Part shown: one piece after another, positions 28,472 through 36,475 of the stretch
How positions within the stretch are numbered: the first letter of the stretch is position 1
Layout: every line of letters starts with the position of its first letter
DNA from: Thermoplasmata archaeon
GTDB lineage: Archaea; Thermoplasmatota; Thermoplasmata; WALJ01
DNA length: 60,986 nucleotides
Direction: 5' to 3'
Assembly: GCA_027006785.1 (NCBI GenBank)
Contig: JALTFR010000018.1
Location: 1-60,986 of the forward strand
Notes under the pieces: model-generated
What the model was told of the DNA's origin: nothing
Seen by the model: only the letters and a program-made list of their open reading frames with translations
Databases searched by the model: none
Translations under genes and position numbers: made by a program

Positions 28472-28951
28472 CTATAACCTCCTTATTCCCACTACCAGGA
28501 CAATGGCCCCTGCAGATGTCACAATGATAAATGTCACATTTACCCATATCGTTTCGTGTATGCCGTCAGAACTGCTTCTGAGTATCTCGGAATAGGAAAT
28601 GTTATCTGAGATATTGGTTAAAGGCATGTAAACATAGCATTTAACATATATACGCTCTCCTTTCTCAAGCGTTCCGCTTATCTTTCCATCTACATAAATG
28701 GGTATGTTGCTCCGTGTATTAAGAATGATTCTTGTAACACCACCCTCGCCTATGTTATCGAGATATTCTATATCTGTGACCTTTCCATAAACTGTCACGC
28801 GGTCTCCCGAAGCATATTTATCAAAGTCCCCATTGTGGTATTCCATAGAAAGCTTGTCGGCGCTCTCTCCTATCAGCGGCAGGTAGCCGAAGAAAAGGGC
28901 TATGCCCACCAGAAGAACGGCGGAACCTATCGCTGTTATCTTCTCATCCAT
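28472..28951 (-). CDS. membrane protein, tandem paralog of 28012..28470
   Basis: GDRVTVYGKVTDIEY...RSNIPIYVDGKISGTLEKGERIYVKCYV aligns with the downstream copy. Confidence 0.7.
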   Translation of the reverse strand: MDEKITAIGSAVLLVGIALFFGYLPLIGESADKLSMEYHNGDFDKYASGDRVTVYGKVTDIEYLDNIGEGGVTRIILNTRSNIPIYVDGKISGTLEKGERIYVKCYVYMPLTNISDNISYSEILRSSSDGIHETIWVNVTFIIVTSAGAIVLVVGIRRL

Positions 28952-29008
28952 GCCGGGGGATGTGCTTCATGAATAAGTCTTTTATGCTCGCAGGGACTGT
29001 GCAATGCC

Positions 29009-29755
29009 ATGACCGATATCCCGCCATCCCATCCAAGATACCTTTCGCTGATAACGAGGGAGAGGCTGGTGGAGATGGTGCACAGGGGAATCGCCAGCGA
29101 GGCGGGACTCATAGCGCATGGAAGGGGTGAGGCATACGATTATCTCATCGGAGAGAGGACCAATGACTTCGCCGAAAAGGCCGAAAGAGCCGCTGTGGCA
29201 TCGCTTCTTCTTGCGGAGCACCCCGTAATTTCCATAAACGGGAATGCTGCAGCGCTCTCCGGGAAGGAACTGATAGAACTGGGAAGGGAAACTGGCTCTC
29301 TTCTGGAAGTGAACCTCTTCCACAGGACAGGGGAAAGGGTGGAAAGGATAACCGAATACCTGATATCACTGGGCGCCAAGCATATCCTCGGCCCGGAACC
29401 TGATGCAAGGATTCCCGGGCTGGACCACGCCAGAGCGCTCTGCCATAAAGACGGGATATACTCTGCGGATGTCGTCCTTGTTCCGCTTGAGGACGGGGAC
29501 AGAGCGCAGGCCCTCAAAAAGATGGGAAAGAAGGTGATAACCATAGACCTCAACCCGCTTTCCAGAACTGCCCGCGCTGCGGATATAACCATAGTGGACA
29601 ACATCATAAGGGCGATTCCGAACATGGTAAGTCTGGCAAAGGAAATGAAGAAGACGGCGGAAGAGGAATTGCAAAAGATCATAGATTCCTACGACAATGA
29701 ACACATCCTGCGCTCCGCACTTGAGGAAATCGGCAGGGCAGTTGATAGGCTGTGA
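29009..29755 (+). CDS. 4-phosphopantoate--beta-alanine ligase (archaeal phosphopantothenate synthetase)
   Basis: HPRYLSLITRERLVEMVHRGIASEAGLIAHGRGEAYDYLIGE...GNAAALSGKELIELG...DLNPLSRTARAADITIVDNI. Confidence 0.9.
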   Translation: MTDIPPSHPRYLSLITRERLVEMVHRGIASEAGLIAHGRGEAYDYLIGERTNDFAEKAERAAVASLLLAEHPVISINGNAAALSGKELIELGRETGSLLEVNLFHRTGERVERITEYLISLGAKHILGPEPDARIPGLDHARALCHKDGIYSADVVLVPLEDGDRAQALKKMGKKVITIDLNPLSRTARAADITIVDNIIRAIPNMVSLAKEMKKTAEEELQKIIDSYDNEHILRSALEEIGRAVDRL

Positions 29756-29830
29756 ACATCACTTTTAAATATATCCTTGAGTTAAGCCCGAATTACCCGA
29801 TGAGGGATGAAAACGGTTAAAAAGCAGAAC

Positions 29831-29961
29831 AGCCCCTAGTGTCACGAACTCCTTACAGGAGTTCTGGTCGCAAAGGCAATACTTTGCTCCCACGACCTTC
29901 GCTCAGCAAAGGTCTGCTCGTGCCGGCGTAACGGCACTCGAGCGGTCAATCATCTCGGACT
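29831..29961 (+). pseudogene. 5'-half copy of tRNA-Gln interrupted by a 98-nt hairpin chain
   Basis: AGCCCCTAGTGT (29831-29842) plus AGCGGTCAATCATCTCGGACT (29941-29961) equal the first half of tRNA-Gln at 29982. Confidence 0.85.
29843..29940 (+). mobile_element. 98-nt hairpin-chain insertion
   Basis: CGAACTCC/GGAGTTC, GCAAAG/CTTTGC, GACCTT/AAGGTC and TGCCG/CGGCA hairpins inside the tRNA-Gln half copy. Confidence 0.65.
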
Positions 29962-29981
29962 GAAATCCCTTACAACATAAC

Positions 29982-30054
29982 AGCCCCGTAGTGTAGCGGT
30001 CAATCATCTCGGACTCTGGATCCGAGGACGGCAGTTCGAATCTGCCCGGGGCTA
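29982..30054 (+). tRNA. tRNA-Gln (CTG)
   Basis: AGCCCCG/CGGGGCT acceptor, anticodon loop CTCTGGA, T-loop GTTCGAATC. Confidence 0.9.
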
Positions 30055-30175
30055 CTAACCAACTTTTAACCCATTAACAGGGGCAGATGAGAACAAGGTT
30101 TTCACCGATAGGATGTAAGCGAAGCGCCAGCTATTTTTCCGAGGTGCGCTTTGCCCGAAGGGGAAAGGGCACTGA

Positions 30176-30191
30176 GAATCTGCCCGGGGCT
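30176..30191 (+). repeat. tRNA-Gln 3'-end copy 2
   Basis: GAATCTGCCCGGGGCT, followed by the shared ACTAACCAACTTTT. Confidence 0.9.
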
Positions 30192-30274
30192 ACTAACCAA
30201 CTTTTCTCCAACCACCTGTGGGGAGATTCGAACCAGACCTTTTTAACCTACTGCACAGTAAAAGGTCGTGGCGA

Positions 30275-30290
30275 GAATCTGCCCGGGGCT
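30275..30290 (+). repeat. tRNA-Gln 3'-end copy 3
   Basis: GAATCTGCCCGGGGCT. Confidence 0.9.
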
Positions 30291-30309
30291 CTTTTCAGCC
30301 TTTTCTAAC

Positions 30310-31593
30310 TCACATATATTCTTCATCATCGTCCTCATCATCGTATTCTTCCACGGCCTTTTTACTCCTTTTTCGTTTAACCACGAGGTAGGAGATGATT
30401 GCAACGGATACTACTACTATTCCGGCACATAACGCCCAGCTGTAAGAGCCTGAAAAACTTCCTTCTCCAATGCAGTAGAGGTTCCCGTCATGGGCGGTAA
30501 CATAGATGTTTCCGTTGGATGCTATGGCAGGAGATGCCCTTATCATTTTTCCGAGATTGGTCTTCCATCTCAGGTTTCCGGAAGAATCAAGGCTGTAGAG
30601 GTTGCCGTCATCACATCCGAAGAATATGTTGCCTTTGCTGTCGATTGCCGGCGAAGAAACTATATCGTCACCTGTGCTGAAATTCCATAGTTCATTGCCG
30701 TATCTGTTGACGGCGAAGAATCGCCCTGAGTTCGTACCAAAGTAAATACTACCGTCATTTCCTATGGCCGGTGTGCTCCATATCTCGCTATGAGCATCGA
30801 ATTTCCACTTGAGATCTCCATTTGATGAGATTGCATAGAGGTTTCCATCATCTGATCCGAGATATATGGTGTCTCCATCAACGACAGGTGTCGGATAACC
30901 GAAGGATGAGTTATCCGGCGTATAGTTCCACAGGAAATCACCTTCAGGGGTCATTGCATAGAGAGTACTATTGGAGGCGATGTAAACGGTTCCATCAAGA
31001 CCTACCGCAGGAGCCATGATATCCTCTTTGAAGCTGTGCTCCATAACTTTTTCTCCGTTTTCATTCAGTACATACAGAGTACCATTCTGAGAGCATGCGT
31101 ATATCCGTCCGTCATATACGGTCAATGACGCTGCTAGTCCAGATTCAATTTTGTATTTCCACTTCAGATTTCCGTTTTTATCAACGGCATACACCGAGGA
31201 CATGTCTTCAAAATAAATCGTGTCCTTGAATATAGCAGCTGGGTCTCCGACGCTGACATCTTCGTATTTCCACAGTATCTTCCCATCTTCAGAAATCGCA
31301 TAGAATCCCAGAACGCCCCCCATGTAGATGACACCATCGGAATCTATTACTGCGGACACGCCTGGTGCGACCAATTGCAGTTTCCCACATATTTCTCCTG
31401 TATTGCTAGATGCGTCGTATGCGCTCAACCCTGTGTGCTGTGCGTTACCGTGGAACATGAACCAGCCTTCGGTTGCCTCTGCGGAGCTCCCTCTTTCGGG
31501 AATCAGATATATCGCCCCCATGAGCAGAATCATTACCAGACCGATTGAAATGACGGCTCTCATCCTGTTCCTTCGCGCATTATTAGGTTTCAC
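30310..31593 (-). CDS. secreted/membrane-anchored PQQ-like beta-propeller protein
   Basis: Signal peptide, repeated DGxIYxGSxDGxLYAxxxxGxLKWKF units, C-terminal TM plus acidic tail. Confidence 0.88.
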   Translation of the reverse strand: MKPNNARRNRMRAVISIGLVMILLMGAIYLIPERGSSAEATEGWFMFHGNAQHTGLSAYDASSNTGEICGKLQLVAPGVSAVIDSDGVIYMGGVLGFYAISEDGKILWKYEDVSVGDPAAIFKDTIYFEDMSSVYAVDKNGNLKWKYKIESGLAASLTVYDGRIYACSQNGTLYVLNENGEKVMEHSFKEDIMAPAVGLDGTVYIASNSTLYAMTPEGDFLWNYTPDNSSFGYPTPVVDGDTIYLGSDDGNLYAISSNGDLKWKFDAHSEIWSTPAIGNDGSIYFGTNSGRFFAVNRYGNELWNFSTGDDIVSSPAIDSKGNIFFGCDDGNLYSLDSSGNLRWKTNLGKMIRASPAIASNGNIYVTAHDGNLYCIGEGSFSGSYSWALCAGIVVVSVAIISYLVVKRKRSKKAVEEYDDEDDDEEYM

Positions 31594-31782
31594 TTTTTCA
31601 CCCCGGTTATCGTGAGCCTGTGTTTTTCGGCTCGCTATTGGAAGATATGACTAGCATATATTTATATTTTTTGTAGTTGTTGGCTAATATTCGCATGGGG
31701 CTGCACCATCCTTTCTTTCGCTCATTCTCAGCCTCCGTTCCCTACAAATCTTTTTAACCCTCTCCCCTTTCCCTTTTTCCAT

Positions 31783-31856
31783 GGGCCTGTAGGGTAGTCT
31801 GGATATCCTTCCGGCCTTCGGAGCCGGGGACCGGGGTTCGAATCCCCGCAGGTCCG
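31783..31856 (+). tRNA. tRNA-Arg (TCG)
   Basis: GGGCCTG/CAGGTCC acceptor, anticodon loop CTTCGGA, T-loop GGTTCGAATCC. Confidence 0.9.
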
Positions 31857-31909
31857 CTTCGGGCCCTTCCGAACCGTTAGGTGAGGTGCGGACTTCGGAA
31901 GGAAGCTAG

Positions 31910-32014
31910 TGTCTTTGCTTAGCGCTCCGCCGCGAGCTCGTCATCGGTAACATAGATGAAAAGGAGTATGAGGAAAGGTTGAAAGCCCTTGAAGAGCGCT
32001 ATAGAGCGATGTAA
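31910..32014 (+). pseudogene. start-less C-terminal fragment resembling a SHOCT domain
   Basis: Open frame ...ALRRELVIGNIDEKEYEERLKALEERYRAM*, preceded by TAG, no upstream start. Confidence 0.6.
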
Positions 32015-32874
32015 TCCATCGCGTCCGAAACCCCTTTCTCCACAATTTTCATGTCCGGAACGAACGGATAATTGTAGAGTTCCTTTCCTGGCCTCTCGTT
32101 GTAGAATGGCCTGTTGCATCCGGGACAGCCAGAGGTCATGAACGCTTTTCTTGCAGCGCTCTCCACCGCATCTCCCCCTGCTTCAAATCCGGTCAGTTTT
32201 CCATCCCTGAAATGGAAATCGCTTATTCCAGAATCATATATCAGATAGCGAGCCAGCTGTATCACCCTGTATCTTCTTATGTCAGGCGGATTCCCCCAGT
32301 TCACAGGGGTGTATGCGAAGAGCGCGGTCTGTACGCCCATATCCCTGAGTTCGAGCATGACTCCGATGATGTCCTCGTCGCTCTCCCCCAGCCCGACTAT
32401 GAGATGGGTATTCCCCTTTCCGAAAACCTCGACGCTGGTCCGGAGCGCTCTCCAGTGCCCTTCCCATGTGAACCTGTTCCCAGCCCCTTTGCCCTTTATT
32501 CTGGTGAATATCTCCGGATTCGCTGCATCAAGGGCTATGCTCAGATATTCAACACCTGCATCCTTCAGCCTTCGCATATCGTCCTCATCCACGGGAACCA
32601 TTGAAACGGATACTGGATATATGTCGGACAATTGCCCTGCTATCCTTATGGAGTCCTCCACCATGCCATCATAATCAAGTGTTTGAAGGCACACCCTCGC
32701 AAAGATTCGATCATGGTGGAGCGCATCTATGAGTTCTCTTTCACCGTATTCCGGCCAGACCACACGGGATAATCTGTCGCTATGCGGGTTCTCCCTTCTC
32801 TGTGTACAGAAGGAGCAGTTGGACCTGCAGCGCTCCCCGAGCATGATATATGCTGTGGTGGGCATCGCAGCCAT
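31999..32874 (-). CDS. radical SAM protein (biotin synthase-related)
   Basis: LGERCRSNCSFCTQRR; DGMVEDSIRIAGQLSDIYPVSVSMVP. Confidence 0.85.
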   Translation of the reverse strand: MAAMPTTAYIMLGERCRSNCSFCTQRRENPHSDRLSRVVWPEYGERELIDALHHDRIFARVCLQTLDYDGMVEDSIRIAGQLSDIYPVSVSMVPVDEDDMRRLKDAGVEYLSIALDAANPEIFTRIKGKGAGNRFTWEGHWRALRTSVEVFGKGNTHLIVGLGESDEDIIGVMLELRDMGVQTALFAYTPVNWGNPPDIRRYRVIQLARYLIYDSGISDFHFRDGKLTGFEAGGDAVESAARKAFMTSGCPGCNRPFYNERPGKELYNYPFVPDMKIVEKGVSDAMDYIAL

Positions 32875-32920
32875 CTTTACATCTTTCAGGCCGAGGGCAC
32901 CAAGGGTTCCCAGTGACGGC

Positions 32921-33586
32921 CTAACGGACGCGCTCGTAATCTGCGATCACCTCTGATGTCACCGTCCAGACCTTCAGAATCCCGTCGTAGATGGACACCT
33001 TCCGATCCGCTATCTCATACACCGGGCTCCTGTAATCTCCTTCCGGAAATCCGCCTATTATCACTATATAATCACCTTTCTTTCTGAATATTCCACCGAG
33101 CTTCGCCTTCTCACCCTCGGGAGACATCGCGATTATCTCCTCGTCCCTCCGTATGTCCTCGATGTACTCCTTCAGCGGATAGCCGTATGTCAGTTCCAGC
33201 AGCGGGTTCTTCCTGCTTGGGACTGCCTCCATGTCATAGAGGGATTCCATCAACCCGATGAACCGGTCATAGTGCTTCGGCAGCCTTGTTTCTGGGTTCA
33301 CCTCTATTATCTCGTCGTTCCTCGTGTGCACAGCCACCCTCACCTCACCTTCCTGATTGGCTATGGAATCCAGCGCAAGGAGCATGAACATATGCACTAT
33401 GTCCGGCCTTCCCCTTCTGCCTCCATCATCCAGTTCCTTCATCGCGGAGTGGTGGTATGTTGCATCCAGCATGCACATCTTGGCCTTCTTCTTCCTGCGC
33501 TTCGTGTATGCGACGACCGCCGGGTGGCCCCATAACTTCTGGGGTATAAGTTCGAGTTCGGCGTCCGCAAGTATGAGGGTGAGCAT
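32921..33586 (-). CDS. nep1: rRNA small-subunit pseudouridine methyltransferase Nep1
   Basis: LILADAELELIPQKLWGHPAVV...MLDATYHHSAMKELDDGGRRGRPDIVHMFMLLALDSIAN. Confidence 0.9.
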   Translation of the reverse strand: MLTLILADAELELIPQKLWGHPAVVAYTKRRKKKAKMCMLDATYHHSAMKELDDGGRRGRPDIVHMFMLLALDSIANQEGEVRVAVHTRNDEIIEVNPETRLPKHYDRFIGLMESLYDMEAVPSRKNPLLELTYGYPLKEYIEDIRRDEEIIAMSPEGEKAKLGGIFRKKGDYIVIIGGFPEGDYRSPVYEIADRKVSIYDGILKVWTVTSEVIADYERVR

Positions 33587-33613
33587 GGTGGGTAAATGCC
33601 CTTCTTATTTAAT

Positions 33614-34375
33614 TTACTCCATCACCAGTTCTATCGGGCAGTGGTCGGAGCCCATGACCTCATTGAGTATGTTGGCCTCCTTTATCCTGTCCTTCAGTTC
33701 CTCGCTGACGATGAAGTAGTCTATGCGCCATCCGATATTTCTCTCCCTCGCCCTTGTCCTGTAGCTCCACCACGAGTATTTCACCTCGTCGGGATGCAGA
33801 TACCTGAATGTGTCTATGTACCCGTGCTCGAGGAACTTCGTCATCCATTCCCTTTCCTCCCTCGTGAATCCCGGGTTTCCCTCGTTGTCCTTCGGCCTTG
33901 CTATGTCTATCTCCCGATGGGCAACATTGAAATCCCCACATATCACCACAGGCTTTCTCTTCCTCAATTTCTCTGCGAATTCCAGCAGTTTATCATCAAA
34001 ATCTATCTTGAAGTCCAGCCTCGTCAGGCCGTGCTGGGAATTAGGAAAATAGGTGTTTATCAGGTAAAAGCCCTCAAACTCAAGGGTCAGCACCCTTCCC
34101 TCTGAATCGTATTCAGGATGCCCCATTCCGTATATGACATCCTGCGGCCTTATCTTCGTATAGGTGACGACACCGCTGTACCCCTTCCTCTGCGCAGGGT
34201 ACCAGTATGCCTCGTATCTATCCACATGCCGCAGTTCAGCGGGAAAATCGTTCGGTCCCCCTTTCGTTTCCTGAAAGCAGTAGACATCAGCGTTAAGTTC
34301 ATGTATCAGCCCGGGAAGTATCTCCTTGCGGTGCACAGCCCGCATTCCGTTGACATTCCATGAGATAAGGCGCAT
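33614..34375 (-). CDS. xth: exodeoxyribonuclease III/AP endonuclease
   Basis: MRLISWNVNGMRAVHRKEI...CFQETKG...GDFNVAHREIDIARPK...WRIDYFIVSEEL...MGSDHCPIEL. Confidence 0.95.
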   Translation of the reverse strand: MRLISWNVNGMRAVHRKEILPGLIHELNADVYCFQETKGGPNDFPAELRHVDRYEAYWYPAQRKGYSGVVTYTKIRPQDVIYGMGHPEYDSEGRVLTLEFEGFYLINTYFPNSQHGLTRLDFKIDFDDKLLEFAEKLRKRKPVVICGDFNVAHREIDIARPKDNEGNPGFTREEREWMTKFLEHGYIDTFRYLHPDEVKYSWWSYRTRARERNIGWRIDYFIVSEELKDRIKEANILNEVMGSDHCPIELVME

Positions 34376-34446
34376 GATGATGCATAGGAGCGCTCTTAAA
34401 AAGCCTTTCGTGAAAATCTTTAAGCCCACAACAGCGATGTGATGAC

Positions 34447-35373
34447 ATGAACTCCCTCGCCTTCGGACCTGTGCCTTCCAGGAGGCTCGGGCGCAGCCTC
34501 GGTATAAACAACATACCTCCGAAGATATGCACATACGACTGCGTTTACTGCCAGCTCGGAGGCACGGTGAGAAAAACGATAAGCCGTCAGGTATTCTACA
34601 AGCCTGAGGAAATCTTCGATGAGGCTGAAAAGACTGTTGAAGGCTCTGGACACATAGATTATCTGACCTTCGTTCCGGACGGCGAGCCTACGCTTGACAT
34701 CAATCTCGGAAAGGAGAGGGAAATGCTCAAAGCCCTTGGAAGAACCGCGATAATCACGAACTCATCCCTCATGTGGATGGAAGATGTGAGGGAGGACCTC
34801 ATTGGTTTTGACCTGGTTTCCGTAAAGGTGGATGCGCTCTCCACCGAACTCTGGAAAAGAATAGACAGGCCGCACGATGCTCTTGACATAGAAAAAATAG
34901 CCGAATGCCTTCTTGAGTTCAGGGACTCCTTCAAAGGAAGGCTGATAACCGAAACCATGCTCATCGGAGGCGTGGATTATTCTGGAGAACTTGAAAAGAT
35001 AGGAAGGTTCCTGTCGGAGTTGAAGCCGGATATGGCATACATCTCAGTGCCAACGCGCCCGCCTTCGGAATCGTGGGTCACTCCGCCTTCCGAAGAACTT
35101 CTCGCATCTGCATTCCATGAATTCTCAAGATACACAGAGACCGAGTTCCTTATCTCCTACGAAGGCGACGATTTCTCCACATCCGGGGATGCAGAGAAGG
35201 ACATACTGTCCATATCCTCTGTCCACCCTCTCAGGTATGACGCAGTGGAAAAGATACTCAAAAGCGATGGTGCGGACTGGGGCCTCGTGGAATCCCTGAT
35301 ATCATCCAGAAGGCTGGTGCGCATAGAATACAGCGGTGAGGAGTACTTCGTGAGGAAATTGCCGCTCCGCTAA
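34447..35373 (+). CDS. radical SAM protein (COG0731-like)
   Basis: FGPVPSRRLGRSLGINNIPPKICTYDCVYCQLG. Confidence 0.9.
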   Translation: MNSLAFGPVPSRRLGRSLGINNIPPKICTYDCVYCQLGGTVRKTISRQVFYKPEEIFDEAEKTVEGSGHIDYLTFVPDGEPTLDINLGKEREMLKALGRTAIITNSSLMWMEDVREDLIGFDLVSVKVDALSTELWKRIDRPHDALDIEKIAECLLEFRDSFKGRLITETMLIGGVDYSGELEKIGRFLSELKPDMAYISVPTRPPSESWVTPPSEELLASAFHEFSRYTETEFLISYEGDDFSTSGDAEKDILSISSVHPLRYDAVEKILKSDGADWGLVESLISSRRLVRIEYSGEEYFVRKLPLR

Positions 35374-35454
35374 CCCTCACCTATTTATACCAGTAGAATT
35401 TCGATGGGCTGAAAGGGGATGTGCCTCCATGGTGAACCCTAAGGAGTTGAAAAC

Positions 35455-36123
35455 ATGACGGAAGAAGAGATCGTTGAACAGACGGCTGAGACTCCGGCCG
35501 AGACATCGTATGGTGACGATGAGGAGAAGGCCCCGAAGAAGCCGAAGAACATGTACGGCTATGTGGGCGAGATGTGGAAGAAGCCAAGGCACGATGAGAT
35601 GAAGAGGCTTCAGTGGGAGCGCATGATAGAGTGGAGGAAGGAGCCTTCCATAAAGCGCATAGAGTATCCCACGAGGATAGACCGCGCCAGAGCCCTCGGT
35701 TATAAGGCGAAGCAGGGCTATGTCCTTGTCCGTGTCAAGGTCAGAAGGGGCGGGCTCAGGAAGAGAAGGATAAAAGGCGGAAGGAAGGCCAGCAAGAAGG
35801 GTATCCTCAAAATAACAATGGGCAAGAGCCTTCAGAGGATAGCCGAGGAAAGGGCCTCCAAGAAGTACCCGAACCTCGAAGTGCTCAATTCATACTGGGT
35901 CGGCCAGGATGGAAAGCAGAAGTACTACGAGGTCATACTCGTTGATCCCCATCACCCTGTGATAAAGAGCGATTCGAAGATAAACTGGATAAGCAAACAC
36001 AAGGACCGTGCAGGCAGAGGGCTCACAAGCGCTGGAAAGAAAGGCCGTGGAATGAGAAGGAAGGGCAAGGGCACCGAGAAGAACAGGCCTTCCATAAGGG
36101 CACACGGAAGGAAGGGCAAGTGA
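35455..36123 (+). CDS. rpl15e: 50S ribosomal protein L15e with N-terminal extension
   Basis: [13 protein letters not shown]...[38 protein letters not shown]. Confidence 0.95.
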   Translation: MTEEEIVEQTAETPAETSYGDDEEKAPKKPKNMYGYVGEMWKKPRHDEMKRLQWERMIEWRKEPSIKRIEYPTRIDRARALGYKAKQGYVLVRVKVRRGGLRKRRIKGGRKASKKGILKITMGKSLQRIAEERASKKYPNLEVLNSYWVGQDGKQKYYEVILVDPHHPVIKSDSKINWISKHKDRAGRGLTSAGKKGRGMRRKGKGTEKNRPSIRAHGRKGK

Positions 36124-36127
36124 TATC

Positions 36128-36448
36128 ATGGCCATGATGTTCTGCCCTAAATGCCATTCCATAATGGTTCCTCAGAGGAACGATAAGGGCGAAGAGGTCC
36201 TCGTCTGTACGAAGTGCGGCTATACCAAGGACATAAAAGGAGGCACCATCATCAAAGAGAATGCCGAGGAAAAGGAGATGGTGGTCATAGAGGGTGACGA
36301 AGGCATACTGCCAAAGACAAAGGTGGAATGCCCGAAGTGCGGAAACGACGAGGCCTACTGGAGGCTGGAACAGACCAGGTCCGCAGATGAGCCCGAAACA
36401 AGGATATACCGCTGTACGAAATGCGGCCACACATGGAGAGAGTACTGA
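36128..36448 (+). CDS. transcription factor S (TFS/RPB9-TFIIS-like)
   Basis: MFCPKCHSIMVPQ...VECPKCGNDEAYWRLEQTRSADEPETRIYRCTKCGHTWREY. Confidence 0.95.
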   Translation: MAMMFCPKCHSIMVPQRNDKGEEVLVCTKCGYTKDIKGGTIIKENAEEKEMVVIEGDEGILPKTKVECPKCGNDEAYWRLEQTRSADEPETRIYRCTKCGHTWREY

Positions 36449-36475
36449 AAACCCTTCTTATTTCAATCCATTTTC

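Noticed and set aside
29831-30054. Split or intron-containing tRNA-Gln
   Set aside because: A complete, canonical tRNA-Gln follows immediately; the upstream copy lacks any 3' half and the 98-nt insert lies in the D-arm without a clear bulge-helix-bulge motif.
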